Shown: positions 36,372 through 47,229 of the stretch, in pieces
How positions within the stretch are numbered: the first letter of the stretch is position 1
Layout of the letters: the number at the start of each line of letters is the position of its first letter
Assembly (NCBI RefSeq): GCF_004022465.1
Contig: NZ_SAVA01000009.1
Coordinates: 124,001-188,000 of the forward strand
DNA: 64,000 bases
DNA from: Rhodobacter huangdaonensis
Lineage (GTDB): Bacteria; Pseudomonadota; Alphaproteobacteria; Rhodobacterales; Rhodobacteraceae
Direction of reading: 5' to 3'
Notes under the pieces: generated by a model
Seen by the model: the letters and a program-made list of their open reading frames with translations, nothing else
Databases searched by the model: none
What the model was told of the DNA's origin: nothing
Translations under genes and position numbers: made by a program

Positions 36372-37481
36372 TCAGCCGCGCGCCGCGAGCGCCTCCTCGA
36401 GCAGCCGCTTCAGCACGTCACGCGGCACGTCCGAGGTGACGAAGGCCTCGCCGATGCCGCGCGCGAGGATGAAGCGCATCTTGCCGTCGAGCACCTTCTT
36501 GTCCTGTGCCATCAGCGCAATCAGCCCCTCGGCATCGGGCAGATCGCCCGGGATGTCGGCCAGATCGGTCTTCATCCCCATCGCCTTCAGATGTGCGCGC
36601 ACCCGCGACGGCGCCTCCTGGCTGCACAGGCCAAGCCGCTGGCTGAGCTCGAAGGCGAGCGCGCAGCCGATCGCCACGCCCTCGCCATGCAAGAGCCGGT
36701 CGCCATAGCCGGTCGCCGCCTCGAGCGCGTGGCAGAAGGTGTGGCCAAGGTTCAGCAGGGCGCGGTCGCCCTCCTCGGTCTCGTCGCGCGCGACGATCTC
36801 GGCCTTCATCTCGACCGAGCGCCTCACCGCCATCTGCCGCGCCGCGAGGTCGCCGGCCGCGAGCTTCGGCCCCATGTCCTCGAGCCATTCGAAGAACAGC
36901 GGATCGCCGAGCAGCCCGTATTTCACCACCTCGCCATAGCCCGCGAGGAAATCGCGCGCGGTGAGCGTGCCCAGCAGCGCGATGTCGGCAAGCACCAGCG
37001 CGGGCTGATGGAAGGCGCCGATCAGGTTCTTGCCGGCCTTGACGTTGATCCCGGTCTTGCCGCCGACCGAGCTGTCGACCTGGGCGAGCAGCGTCGTCGG
37101 GATCTGCACGAACCGCACGCCGCGGCGCAGGATCGCGGCGGCAAAACCGACGAGATCGCCGATCACCCCGCCGCCGAAGGCGATGACGATGTCCTTGCGC
37201 TCGACCTTCTGCTCGAGCAGCCATTCGCAGGCGCGCTCGAGCGAGGCCCAGCATTTCGTGCCCTCACCCGCCGGCAGCGCAAGCGAGACCATCTCGATGT
37301 CGCCAAGCCCCGCGCGCAGCGCCTGAAGATGCAGCGCGCCGACGGTCTCGTCGGTGATCACCGCAACGCGCGGACGGCGCAGCAGCGGCGCGATCTCGGC
37401 GCCGGCCCCGGCAATCAGCCCCGCGCCGAGGCGCACGTCATAGGACCTCGATCCCAGCTCGACCCGAACCGTCTCACGCAT
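36372..37481 (-). CDS. aroB: 3-Dehydroquinate synthase
   Basis: 369 residues; second step of the shikimate pathway, an NAD- and metal-dependent enzyme. GGGVIGDLVGFAAAILRRGV and the metal/NAD region QVDSSVGGKTGIN are diagnostic, and NLGHTFCHALE and LLHGEGVAIG supply metal-binding histidines. The ATG overlaps the aroK end by eight nucleotides. GAGGAACGGG lies upstream. Operon aroK-aroB. Confidence 0.97.
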   Translation of the reverse strand: MRETVRVELGSRSYDVRLGAGLIAGAGAEIAPLLRRPRVAVITDETVGALHLQALRAGLGDIEMVSLALPAGEGTKCWASLERACEWLLEQKVERKDIVIAFGGGVIGDLVGFAAAILRRGVRFVQIPTTLLAQVDSSVGGKTGINVKAGKNLIGAFHQPALVLADIALLGTLTARDFLAGYGEVVKYGLLGDPLFFEWLEDMGPKLAAGDLAARQMAVRRSVEMKAEIVARDETEEGDRALLNLGHTFCHALEAATGYGDRLLHGEGVAIGCALAFELSQRLGLCSQEAPSRVRAHLKAMGMKTDLADIPGDLPDAEGLIALMAQDKKVLDGKMRFILARGIGEAFVTSDVPRDVLKRLLEEALAARG

Positions 37482-38070
37482 CCCGTTCCTCCTCGAAAAC
37501 TCCGCCGCGCGCGCGCAGCGCCGCGACCACCTTCTGTGCCATGTCCTCGATCGACAGACCGGGCTCGGCCTCGACCGCCACCTGCGCCAGCGCATAGACC
37601 GGCGCGCGGGTCTCGAACAGCTCGCTCAGCGTGCGCTTCGGATCGGCGGTGCGCAGCAGCGGCCGGGTGTTCTTGTGCCGCACCCGCTGCCACAGGAGCT
37701 CGAGCCCCGCCTGCAGCCAGACCGAGACCCCGAGCCGCGCGATCATCTCGCGGTTCGCCGCGCTCATGAAGGCGCCGCCGCCGGTCGAGACGACGGCCGG
37801 CGGCCCCGCAAGCAGCCGCGCGATCACCTCGCTCTCGCGGGCGCGGAAGAAGGGCTCGCCGTCACGGGCGAAGATCTCGGCCACCGACATCTGCGCCGCC
37901 TTCACGATCTCCTCGTCACTGTCGAGGAAGGGCACGCCCAGAGTGCGCGCAAGCGCCGTGCCGACCGCGGTCTTGCCCGCCCCCATCATGCCGACGAGCA
38001 CGATCGTGCGGGTCAGTTTCGGGGGCATCTGCGGCGCCGGGCGCGGGCCGTGCGGGCTCTCTTCGGTCAA
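37474..38070 (-). CDS. aroK: Shikimate kinase
   Basis: 198 residues; phosphorylates shikimate with ATP. Walker A GMMGAGKT near residue 27, the shikimate-binding region FLDSDEEI and FFRARE, and VSTGGGAF are all visible. The start is TTG with GGAGG five bases upstream; this includes an N-terminal Pro-rich stretch (HGPRPAPQMPPKL) and an internal start is possible. It overlaps aroB. Confidence 0.94.
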   Translation of the reverse strand: MTEESPHGPRPAPQMPPKLTRTIVLVGMMGAGKTAVGTALARTLGVPFLDSDEEIVKAAQMSVAEIFARDGEPFFRARESEVIARLLAGPPAVVSTGGGAFMSAANREMIARLGVSVWLQAGLELLWQRVRHKNTRPLLRTADPKRTLSELFETRAPVYALAQVAVEAEPGLSIEDMAQKVVAALRARGGVFEEERDA

Positions 38071-38309
38071 GCGGTCCTCCCTCGTCGCGCCCGGGCGGAG
38101 TGCCGCCGATGCGCGGGCGCTTGCGCAAACGTGAATTCCGGCCCCCTGAATGGCGTGATCTTCGGCGAAATGCCATATATAATCTTTGCGAGTTTCCGCC
38201 GCAGGGCGTATCGGGGCGGCGCAGACCGCGCGTCGCGGCGTGCCGCGATCTCCGGGACGTCCGGCGCGGAGGGCAAAACATCGAGCAAGAAGAAACGGAA
38301 GACGGACTT

Positions 38310-38456
38310 ATGGGGCGTATTTTTCAGGCCATCGCGATTCTCCTGGTTTTTGCCGTGCTTGCGGTGATTGGTTATGCCTATTTCGGCGACATGCATCCTC
38401 AGACCGGCGAGCAGCGGCTCGAGGTCACATTGCCGGGGAATGCGGGTGGCAACTGA
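38310..38456 (+). CDS. Small single-pass membrane protein
   Basis: 48 residues with one hydrophobic helix (IFQAIAILLVFAVLAVIGYAYFG) followed by a short polar tail (DMHPQTGEQRLEVTLPG). Its 3' end overlaps the next gene by 11 nt, which supports translation. No family recognised. A TATAAT at 38178-38183 lies 127 nt upstream and may be its promoter -10 box. Confidence 0.65.
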   Translation: MGRIFQAIAILLVFAVLAVIGYAYFGDMHPQTGEQRLEVTLPGNAGGN

Positions 38457-40020
38457 GCGTGGCCGGATCTTCCTGCTGCTGACCGCTCTGGCCCTGCCCG
38501 GCACGGCACAAGCCGAAGGCGAGCCGCTTTCGGCGATCGACTGGTTGTCGCGCTCGGTGGTGACGCCGGCCGCGATGGCGCCGCACAGCCTTGCGGTGCC
38601 CGGCGCACGCCCGGGCGAGCCGCCGGTGAGCAGCGGTGTGACGAATGAATCCGTCTCGGTGATGTCGCTCGACCGGCCGCCGGCGAATGCGCTCGGCCTT
38701 GTGCCGGTGGCGCGCACCGGGCTGCCGCGCGATCTGTGGGGCGACACGCCCGAGGCGCAGCTTGCCGCGGCGCTGCGCAAGGAGCGCATCGACACCCTGC
38801 CCTCGATCCAGGCCTTCCTGATGGAGCTGCTGCTCGCCGAGCTCGATCCGCCGCGGGTGCCCGCGCCGGCGGGGCACAACGTGCTGTTCCTCGCCCGCGT
38901 CGACCGGCTGCTCGACATGGGTGCGCTCGATCAGGCGATGGCGCTGCTGGAACAGGCCGATGCGACCGATCCCGAGGTCTTCCGCCGCCGCTTCGACGTG
39001 GCGCTGCTGCTCGGCGAGGAAAACAAGGCCTGCGAGATCATGGAAAAGACGCCGCGTCTGGCGCCGTCCTTCCCGGCGCGGATCTTCTGCCTTGCCCGCT
39101 CGGGCGACTGGCAGACGGCGGCGCTGAGCTTCGGCACCGGCCGCGCGCTTGGCCAGATCGACCCGGAAACGGCCGACCTGCTCGAGCGCTTCCTCGAGCC
39201 CGAGCTCGCGGACGGCGCCGAGGATCTGCCGCCGCCCTCGCGCCCCTCGCCGCTCGTCTTCCGGATGATGGAGGCGATCGGTCAGCCGATGTCGACGAAC
39301 AGCCTGCCGGTGGCGTTCGCCCAGGCCGACCTGCGCTCGAACACCGGCTGGAAGGCGCAGCTCGAGGCGGCCGAGCGGCTGACCCGGATGGGGGTGCTCG
39401 ATCCGAACCAGCTGCTCGGGCTCTACACCCAGGACAAGGCCGCGGCCTCGGGCGGGGTGTGGGACCGGGTCACGCTGATCTCCGACTTCGACACCGCGCT
39501 GAACGAAAATGACGCCGGCCGCGTGGCACAGCTGTTGCCCGCGGTCTGGGACGCGATGCAGGCGCAGGAACTCGAACCGGCGCTTGCCGCGATCTATGGC
39601 GAACGGCTTGCGGCAATGGATCTGCCGGAGGAGGCGGGCGGCATCGCCTTCCGCCTTGGCCTGCTGAGCGCGGGCTACGAGAAGGTGGCCCGCGCGCATG
39701 TGCCGGCCGATGCCGACGAGCAGCTGCTGTGCGGCATCGCCCAGGGGGCGACCGCGACGGTGCCGGCGCAGGACCAGCTCGGGCTGATGCTGAAGCGGGT
39801 CTTCGACACCCCGGCGACGACCGTGCCCGCGCCCTATGCCGAGATGATGCCGAACCGGCAGGGCGAGGCGCTGCTTGCCGCCGTCGATGACATCACCGAA
39901 GGCGCGAAGGGCGATTACCGCCGTGTCGAGAGCGGGCTCGACCTGATGCGGCTGAACGGGCTCGAGGAGGTCGCGCGGCGTGCGGCGCTTGAAATGGTGA
40001 TCCTGGAGCGCAACGGATGA
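38446..40020 (+). CDS. Exported helical-repeat protein of unknown function
   Basis: 524 residues from the GTG at 38446, which has GGGGA six bases upstream; an ATG two codons earlier is adjacent to that sequence and less well spaced. A signal peptide (RGRIFLLLTALALPGTAQAEG) precedes a protein that is alpha-helical throughout with TPR-like spacing (ALDQAMALLEQADATDPEVFRR). It overlaps the small membrane gene and xerD (ATGA), so it is translated with xerD. A role in envelope or chromosome maintenance cannot be said. Confidence 0.8.
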   Translation: MATERGRIFLLLTALALPGTAQAEGEPLSAIDWLSRSVVTPAAMAPHSLAVPGARPGEPPVSSGVTNESVSVMSLDRPPANALGLVPVARTGLPRDLWGDTPEAQLAAALRKERIDTLPSIQAFLMELLLAELDPPRVPAPAGHNVLFLARVDRLLDMGALDQAMALLEQADATDPEVFRRRFDVALLLGEENKACEIMEKTPRLAPSFPARIFCLARSGDWQTAALSFGTGRALGQIDPETADLLERFLEPELADGAEDLPPPSRPSPLVFRMMEAIGQPMSTNSLPVAFAQADLRSNTGWKAQLEAAERLTRMGVLDPNQLLGLYTQDKAAASGGVWDRVTLISDFDTALNENDAGRVAQLLPAVWDAMQAQELEPALAAIYGERLAAMDLPEEAGGIAFRLGLLSAGYEKVARAHVPADADEQLLCGIAQGATATVPAQDQLGLMLKRVFDTPATTVPAPYAEMMPNRQGEALLAAVDDITEGAKGDYRRVESGLDLMRLNGLEEVARRAALEMVILERNG

Positions 40021-40958
40021 GCGCCCCGCCGAACGCACGCTGGATCGCCACCTTTCTCGAGGCGCAGGCGGCCGAGGCGGGCGCCGCGCGCAACACGATC
40101 CTGAGCTATGGCCGCGACCTGACCGACTTCCTCGGCTTCGTCGAGGCGCGGGATCTGGCCTTTGCCACACTCGGCCGCGAGGCGGTCGAGGATTACCTCG
40201 TGCGCTGCGAGGCCGAGGGGCTGGCGAAATCGACGCGCGCGCGGCGGCTTTCGGCGATCCGGCAGCTCTTCCGCTTCGCCTATGAGGAAGGCTGGCGCGC
40301 CGACAACCCGACGCTGCGCATCACCGGCCCGGGCAAGGCCCAGCGGCTGCCGAAGACGCTGAGCCTCGAAGAGGTCGAGGCGCTGCTCGAGGCGGCGCGC
40401 GATCAGGGCCAGTCGCTCTCCGAGCAGATCCGCAACCGCTGCCTGATGGAACTGCTCTATGCCACCGGCATGCGGGTGAGCGAGCTGGTCTCGCTGCCGG
40501 TCGCGGCGGCGCGCGGCAATCCGGCGATGCTGCTGATCCGCGGCAAGGGCGGCAAGGAACGGATGGTGCCGCTCAGCCCGCCCGCGCGTGAGGCGCTGAG
40601 CGCGTGGCTGAAGACCCGAGATACAGCCGAGGAAGAGGCGCGGCTGAACCGGCGGGTGCCGGCCTCGCGCTTTCTCTTCCCCTCGAGCGCAAAGGAAGGC
40701 CACCTGACCCGGCAGGGCTTTCACGGGCTGCTCAAGGACATTGCAGTCGCCGCGGGGGTCAGCCCGGCGCGGGTCACGCCGCACGTTCTGCGCCACGCCT
40801 TCGCCACGCATCTGCTGCAGGGCGGCGCCGATCTGCGCGCGATCCAGATGCTGCTCGGCCATGCCGATCTCTCGACCACCGAGATCTACACCCACGTCCT
40901 CGACGAGCGGCTGAAGGAACTGGTCCTCGGTCACCATCCGCTCGCCGGCGGCTCTTGA
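40017..40958 (+). CDS. xerD: Tyrosine recombinase XerD
   Basis: 313 residues, the usual Xer length. Catalytic residues are visible: R153 (YATGMRVSEL), K177/K180 (GKGGKERMV), H256 and R259 (HVLRHAFATHLL), H282 (LGHADLSTT) and the nucleophile Y291 (EIYTHV). It resolves chromosome dimers at dif with XerC and FtsK. No integron or phage genes surround it, so the housekeeping role is most likely; XerD rather than XerC is chosen from the sequence pattern and context. Confidence 0.9.
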   Translation: MSAPPNARWIATFLEAQAAEAGAARNTILSYGRDLTDFLGFVEARDLAFATLGREAVEDYLVRCEAEGLAKSTRARRLSAIRQLFRFAYEEGWRADNPTLRITGPGKAQRLPKTLSLEEVEALLEAARDQGQSLSEQIRNRCLMELLYATGMRVSELVSLPVAAARGNPAMLLIRGKGGKERMVPLSPPAREALSAWLKTRDTAEEEARLNRRVPASRFLFPSSAKEGHLTRQGFHGLLKDIAVAAGVSPARVTPHVLRHAFATHLLQGGADLRAIQMLLGHADLSTTEIYTHVLDERLKELVLGHHPLAGGS

Positions 40959-40991
40959 ACGGGGCGCCGCGGCTCCCCATAGTGCGCGATT

Positions 40992-42317
40992 ATGGAAAAC
41001 CACATTTCGACCCTTCTCGACACCGCCTTCTGGCTGACCGCGGGCGCGATCGTCCTGCTTTTGCTGCTTTCCGCCTTCTTCTCGGGGTCGGAGACTGCGC
41101 TCACCGCCGCCAGCCGCGCCAAGCTGCGCTCGCGCGCGGACAAGGGCGACAACGGCGCCGAGACGGCGCTCGAGATCACCGAGGACAATGAGCGGCTGAT
41201 CGGCGCGCTGCTGCTGGGCAACAACGTCGTCAACATCCTCTCGGCCTCGCTCGCCACCGCGCTGCTGACGCGGCTCTTCGGTCAGGGCGGCGTGGCGCTG
41301 GCGACGCTGGCAATGACGGTCCTCGTGCTGATCTTCTCGGAAGTTCTGCCGAAGACCTATGCCATCACCTATCCCGAGACCGTGGCCAGCCGCGTCGCCC
41401 GCATCGTGCGGCTGCTGATCCGGGTGCTGACGCCCGTCGTCACCGTGGTGCGGCTGGTGGTGCGCGGCATCCTGTGGGCCTTCGGGCTGCGCACCGACGC
41501 GAACCAGTCGATGTTCTCGGTCCATGATGAAATCGCCGGCGCCCTCGCCATCGGCACCTCGGAAGGCACCGTCGACAAGGCGGACCGCGACCGTCTGCTT
41601 GGCGCGCTCGATCTCGGCAGCCGCACCGTCGACGAGATCATGCTGCACCGCAGCCAGATCGAGATGCTCGATGCCGACAGCGACCCCGAGACGCTGCTGA
41701 CCGCGGTGCTGAGCTCGCCGCACACCCGGCTGCCGCTCTACAAGGGCGAGCGCGAGAACGTGGTCGGCGTGATCCACGCCAAGGAGCTGCTGCGCGCGGT
41801 CGAGAAATTCCTGCGCACCGGCGACGGCAAGCTCGATTCCGTCTCGGATCTCGACGTAATGAAGGTGGCGATGAAGCCCTATTTCATCCCCGAGACCACA
41901 CCGCTCGACGAGCAGATGCGCGAATTTCTCAAGCGGCGCACGCATTTCGCCCTCGTCGTCGATGAATACGGCGATCTGAAGGGGCTGCTGACGCTCGAGG
42001 ACATCCTCGAGGAGATCGTGGGCGACATCACCGACGAGCTCGACCCGAAGGCCGAGCGCCAGCTGAAGCCCACCGAGACCGGCGACTACCTCGTCGATGG
42101 CGCGATGACGATCCGCGACCTGAACCGCGAGACCGACTGGGCGCTGCCCGACGAGGAGGCGAACACCGTCGCCGGCCTCGTCATCCACGAGGCGCAGACG
42201 ATCCCCGAGGAAGGTCAGGTGTTCTCCTTCCACGGCTTCCGCTTCGAGGTGGTGGCGCGCAAGGACAACCGCATCACCACGCTGAAGATCAAGCCGCTGC
42301 TGCCGATCGCCGGCTGA
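40992..42317 (+). CDS. CNNM/CorC-type hemolysin-family membrane protein
   Basis: 441 residues. N-terminal DUF21 membrane domain (three to four segments, with FFSGSETALTAASRAKL near residue 30), two CBS domains (VGVIHAKELL and LKGLLTLEDILEEIVGDITDE) and a C-terminal transporter-associated (CorC_HlyC) domain (DGAMTIRDLNRETDW). Family members handle Mg2+/Co2+ or other divalent cations, not hemolysis. 33 nt after xerD and ending one base before the convergent aglK stop. Confidence 0.88.
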   Translation: MENHISTLLDTAFWLTAGAIVLLLLLSAFFSGSETALTAASRAKLRSRADKGDNGAETALEITEDNERLIGALLLGNNVVNILSASLATALLTRLFGQGGVALATLAMTVLVLIFSEVLPKTYAITYPETVASRVARIVRLLIRVLTPVVTVVRLVVRGILWAFGLRTDANQSMFSVHDEIAGALAIGTSEGTVDKADRDRLLGALDLGSRTVDEIMLHRSQIEMLDADSDPETLLTAVLSSPHTRLPLYKGERENVVGVIHAKELLRAVEKFLRTGDGKLDSVSDLDVMKVAMKPYFIPETTPLDEQMREFLKRRTHFALVVDEYGDLKGLLTLEDILEEIVGDITDELDPKAERQLKPTETGDYLVDGAMTIRDLNRETDWALPDEEANTVAGLVIHEAQTIPEEGQVFSFHGFRFEVVARKDNRITTLKIKPLLPIAG

Positions 42318-43403
<1,086 letters not shown>

Positions 43404-43404
43404 G

Positions 43405-45042
43405 TCACGCTCCGCTGTTCAGACGCAGGATGCTCGACTGCCAGGAGCCGAGCTGAAGATGGTTGTCCGCGGTGGGCCGGATCGAGCCGAGCTCGCCCGC
43501 GAGCGTCACCCAGTCCCCGGGCGGCAGATCGGTGTCGACCGGCGCATCGGTCAGGTTGAAGACGCACAGGATGGTCTCGTCCTCCGCCACCCGGCGGAAC
43601 CGCAGCACCCCGTCCCTGGCCTCGATCTCCGTCATAAGACCCGCGCGCAAAGCATTGTGATTCTTGCGAAATGCGATGGCGCGGCGGTAATGGTGCAGCA
43701 ACGCAGCGGGATCGGCCTCGGCGGCATCGACGGCCAGCGCCGACTGCACCGAGGAGATCGGCAGCCAGGGCTTGGCACTCGAGAACCCGGCATAGACGGC
43801 GTCCTTCTCCCAGACCATCGGCGTGCGGCAGCCGTCGCGGCCCTTGAATTCGGGCCAGAACTCCTTGCCGTAGGGGTCTTGCAGGTCCTCGAAGGCGATC
43901 TCGGCCTCGGGCAGGCCCAGCTCCTCGCCCTGATAGAGGCAGACCGAGCCCCGCAGACACATCAGAAGCGTCGCGTAAACCTTTGCAGCGGCGGCAGAAA
44001 GACCCCAGCGGCTGATGTGGCGCACGACGTCGTGGTTGGAATAGGCCCAGCAGGCCCAGCCCCGCGGCGCGACCGCATCGACCTTGCGGAAGACCGCGGC
44101 GATATAGGCGGCGCTGAGCGGCTCGTGCCCCGACAGCAGCTCGAAGGCATAGGACATCTGCACACCGACGCCATCCGCGGTATATTCGCCGAGGATCTCG
44201 AGCCCGCGCTGGCTGTCGCCGATCTCGCCCACGGCGGCGGCCTTGTAGGGCTCCATCACCGCCCGAAGTTTCTTCAGGAATTCAATGTTCTTCGGGTGGT
44301 TCTTGTCGTAGATGTGGCGCTGGTGATTGTAGGGGTTCACCTTTGGCGCGGTGCTGTCGTTGCGCTCCTCGACCGGCAGCGGCGGGTTGTCGCGCAACGC
44401 TTCGTCATGCATGTAGAAGTTGATCGTGTCGAGGCGGAAGCCATCGACTCCACGTTCAAGCCAGAACCGCGCCACGTCCAGCAGCGCCTCCTGCACCGCC
44501 GGGCAATGGAAGTTCAGGTCCGGCTGGCTGACGAGGAAGTTGTGCAGGTAATACTGCTCGCGCCGGGCGTCCCATTGCCAGGCCGGGCCGCCAAAGATCG
44601 ACAGCCAGTTGTTCGGCGCCGTGCCGTCGGGTTTCGGATCGGCCCAGACATACCAGTCGGCCTTCGCATTGTCGCGCCCCGCCCGGCTTTCCTGGAACCA
44701 GGGATGCACGTCCGAGGTATGGCTCAGCACCAGGTCGATCATCACCTTCAGCCCAAGCGCATGCGCGGTGGCAATCACCTGGTCGAAATCGGCAAGACCG
44801 CCGAACATCGGATCGACGTCGCAATAGTTGCTGACGTCATAGCCGAAATCCTTCATCGGCGAGGTGAAGAACGGCGAGATCCAGATCGCATCGGCGCCAA
44901 GCGAGGCCACATAGGGCAGCCGGCGCACGATGCCCAGCAGATCGCCCACCCCGTCACCGTTCGTGTCCTGGAAACTGCGCGGATAGATCTGATAGATCAC
45001 CGCGCCGCGCCACCAGTCGGCATCCTTTTTCATCATGGTCAT
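43405..45042 (-). CDS. aglA: Alpha-glucosidase, GH13
   Basis: 545 residues; cytoplasmic glycoside hydrolase that cuts imported alpha-glucosides to glucose. Starts with DWWRGAVIYQIYPRSFQDTNGDGVGDL; the catalytic nucleophile lies in GVDGFRLDTINF, the acid/base glutamate in AAVGEIGD and the third carboxylate in YSNHDVVRH. No signal peptide. ATG lies directly after the aglG stop. AGGTGG precedes it. Confidence 0.94.
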   Translation of the reverse strand: MTMMKKDADWWRGAVIYQIYPRSFQDTNGDGVGDLLGIVRRLPYVASLGADAIWISPFFTSPMKDFGYDVSNYCDVDPMFGGLADFDQVIATAHALGLKVMIDLVLSHTSDVHPWFQESRAGRDNAKADWYVWADPKPDGTAPNNWLSIFGGPAWQWDARREQYYLHNFLVSQPDLNFHCPAVQEALLDVARFWLERGVDGFRLDTINFYMHDEALRDNPPLPVEERNDSTAPKVNPYNHQRHIYDKNHPKNIEFLKKLRAVMEPYKAAAVGEIGDSQRGLEILGEYTADGVGVQMSYAFELLSGHEPLSAAYIAAVFRKVDAVAPRGWACWAYSNHDVVRHISRWGLSAAAAKVYATLLMCLRGSVCLYQGEELGLPEAEIAFEDLQDPYGKEFWPEFKGRDGCRTPMVWEKDAVYAGFSSAKPWLPISSVQSALAVDAAEADPAALLHHYRRAIAFRKNHNALRAGLMTEIEARDGVLRFRRVAEDETILCVFNLTDAPVDTDLPPGDWVTLAGELGSIRPTADNHLQLGSWQSSILRLNSGA

Positions 45043-46176
45043 TCAGCCACCTTTCACCGAGCCGGCCAAAAGGCCGCGCACGAGGTATTTCTGCATTGCA
45101 AAGAAGACGAGGAGCGGCACCGAGATCGACACGAAGGCGGAGGCCGCGAGAATTTCCCAATCGCCCCCGTGCGAGCCCATCAGCTCGCGCAGGACGCCGG
45201 TCATCACCAGCTGGTCGTGGCGGTTGCCGAGGAAGACGGTGGCGACGAGCAGGTCGTTCCAGACCCAGAGGAACTGGAAGATCGCGAAGGAGGCAAGCGC
45301 CGGGAAGGACAGCGGCAGGATGATGCGGCGGAAGATCTGGAACTCGGTCGCGCCGTCGACGCGGGCGCTCTCGATGATCTCGCGCGGCAGGCCGACCATG
45401 TAGTTGCGCAACAGGTAGATGGCGAGCGGCAGGCCGAAGCCCGTATGCGCGAGCCAAATCCCCATATAGCCCTTGCCGATGCCGATGTCGTTGTGCAGCT
45501 TCAGAAGCGGGATCAGGGCGAGCTGCAGCGGCACGACCAGAAGCCCCACCACCGCGGCGATCAGCAGCGCGCGCCCCGGAAACTCCATCCAGGCGAGCGC
45601 ATAGGCCGCGAAGGCCGCGATCAGGATCGGGATCACGGTTGCCGGAATCGTCACCGTCATCGTGTTGAGGAAGGCCTGTCCCAGCCCCTCGGCGCCGATC
45701 ACCCGGACGTAGTTTTCCGTGGTGACGCGCGGCGGCACGGTGGTGGTGACGAAGATCCGCATCCCCCGCCCGTCGGCAAACGCGGTGGGTGAGCTCAGCC
45801 GATAGCTGCCATCGGCGGCGACGGTCAGGCTTTGCCCGTCCTTCAGCGCAGCGGTCTCGCCCGGGCGATAGGCCTCGGGGGCGCGCGAGGTGATCCCCCA
45901 AGCGTCAAGCCGCTGGCCCTGGTCAAGGACAGTGCCCGAGATCACCCAGGTCTCACCCTCCTGCACGGCACTCTCCGCCTCGCCCGCCCGCACGAAGGCC
46001 GAGGCGGTCGAGGGAAGGGCCGCCTTCCACCAGCCCGAGGCCGCGATCTGGTCGCGGTCGCGGAAGGAAGAGACAAGCAGGCCGAAGGTCGGCACCGTCC
46101 ACAGCAGCACCAGCAGCAGCGCGGCGAGGTTCACCGCCCAGACAAGACGCGCGCGGGTTCCGGCGATCTGGCTCAT
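45043..46176 (-). CDS. aglG: Alpha-glucoside ABC transporter permease AglG
   Basis: 377 residues; CUT1-type permease. Six membrane segments, a large periplasmic insert of about 100 residues after the first helix (a feature of AglG), and the EAA motif SARVDGATEFQIFRRIILPLSFPALAS. The ATG overlaps the aglF stop as TGATG. Confidence 0.92.
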   Translation of the reverse strand: MSQIAGTRARLVWAVNLAALLLVLLWTVPTFGLLVSSFRDRDQIAASGWWKAALPSTASAFVRAGEAESAVQEGETWVISGTVLDQGQRLDAWGITSRAPEAYRPGETAALKDGQSLTVAADGSYRLSSPTAFADGRGMRIFVTTTVPPRVTTENYVRVIGAEGLGQAFLNTMTVTIPATVIPILIAAFAAYALAWMEFPGRALLIAAVVGLLVVPLQLALIPLLKLHNDIGIGKGYMGIWLAHTGFGLPLAIYLLRNYMVGLPREIIESARVDGATEFQIFRRIILPLSFPALASFAIFQFLWVWNDLLVATVFLGNRHDQLVMTGVLRELMGSHGGDWEILAASAFVSISVPLLVFFAMQKYLVRGLLAGSVKGG

Positions 46177-47171
46177 CACATCATCTCCCGGCGCGCGTTG
46201 CGGATGTTCCACACCATGATCGGCGTGACGAGCGCCATGATGACCAGCGCAATCGCCGAGCCGCGGCCGTAATCGGGCGCGCCGCGGAACATCCAGTCAT
46301 ACATCAGGTTCGCCAACACCTGCGTGCCCCATTGCCCGTTCGTCATCACGAAGACGATGTCGAAGATCTTCAGCACGGTGATGGTGATCGTGGTCCAGAC
46401 GACCGCGATCGTGCCCCAGATCTGCGGCACCTTGATCCGGAAGAAGAGCTGCCACGGGTTCGCGCCATCGAGGATCGCGGCCTCGATCGTCTCTTCGGGG
46501 ATGCCGCGCAATGCGGCCGAGAGGATCACCATGGCAAAGCCGGTCTGGATCCAGATCAGCACCGCCATCAGGAAGAAGTTGTTCCAGAACGGGATCGTCA
46601 GCCAGGTCTCGGGCGGATGGCCGAGCGCGGTCCAGACCGCGTTCAGCAGGCCGATCTGTTCCTGCCCCTCGGCGCGGTAGTCGTAGATGAACTTCCAGAT
46701 CACCCCGGCCCCGACGAAGGAAATCGCCATCGGCATGAAGATGAAGGATTTCGCGACATTGCCCCAGCGGATGCGGTCGGTGAGCTGCGCCGCAAGCAGG
46801 CCGAAGAAGGTCGAGGCGGCGGGCACCACCAGAAGCCACAGCAGGTTGTTCAGGATCGACTCGCGGAACTTCGCATCTGCTGCCAGCCAGCGGTAATTGC
46901 CGAGCCCGACCCAGGTCCGCCCGCCGGCGTCATGCAGGCTGCGCCAGATCGAGTCGAAGACCGGATAGACGAGGTAGACCGCAAGGAACAGGATCGCCGG
47001 CCCGATGAAAAGCCAGGGCCGCACCATGTTCGCGCGCAGGATATTGCGGCCGGCATGCGGCCCGCGCGACGGCCAGACCCAGTCGAGGATCAGGTTCGAT
47101 CCCCAGAACCAGGCGACGCAGCCGAAGACGCCGGTGACAATCGTGCCCGCGGCATAGCTGAGCTGTTCCAT
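46176..47171 (-). CDS. aglF: Alpha-glucoside ABC transporter permease AglF
   Basis: 331 residues; partner CUT1 permease with six to seven hydrophobic segments and EAA motif AAILDGANPWQLFFRIKVPQIWGTI. The ATG before EQLSYAAGTIVTG was chosen; earlier in-frame codons are GC-rich leader. It sits 58 nt after aglE. Confidence 0.92.
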   Translation of the reverse strand: MEQLSYAAGTIVTGVFGCVAWFWGSNLILDWVWPSRGPHAGRNILRANMVRPWLFIGPAILFLAVYLVYPVFDSIWRSLHDAGGRTWVGLGNYRWLAADAKFRESILNNLLWLLVVPAASTFFGLLAAQLTDRIRWGNVAKSFIFMPMAISFVGAGVIWKFIYDYRAEGQEQIGLLNAVWTALGHPPETWLTIPFWNNFFLMAVLIWIQTGFAMVILSAALRGIPEETIEAAILDGANPWQLFFRIKVPQIWGTIAVVWTTITITVLKIFDIVFVMTNGQWGTQVLANLMYDWMFRGAPDYGRGSAIALVIMALVTPIMVWNIRNARREMM

Positions 47172-47229
47172 CAATCCTCCCGCCCCCGAAGGGCAAGACC
47201 CCGCCGGCACCGCGGCGGGGCCGACGTGC

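Noticed and set aside
40017..40958. xerD as an integrase of a mobile element
   Set aside because: No att sites, excisionase or phage genes nearby; the length and motifs match housekeeping Xer recombinases.
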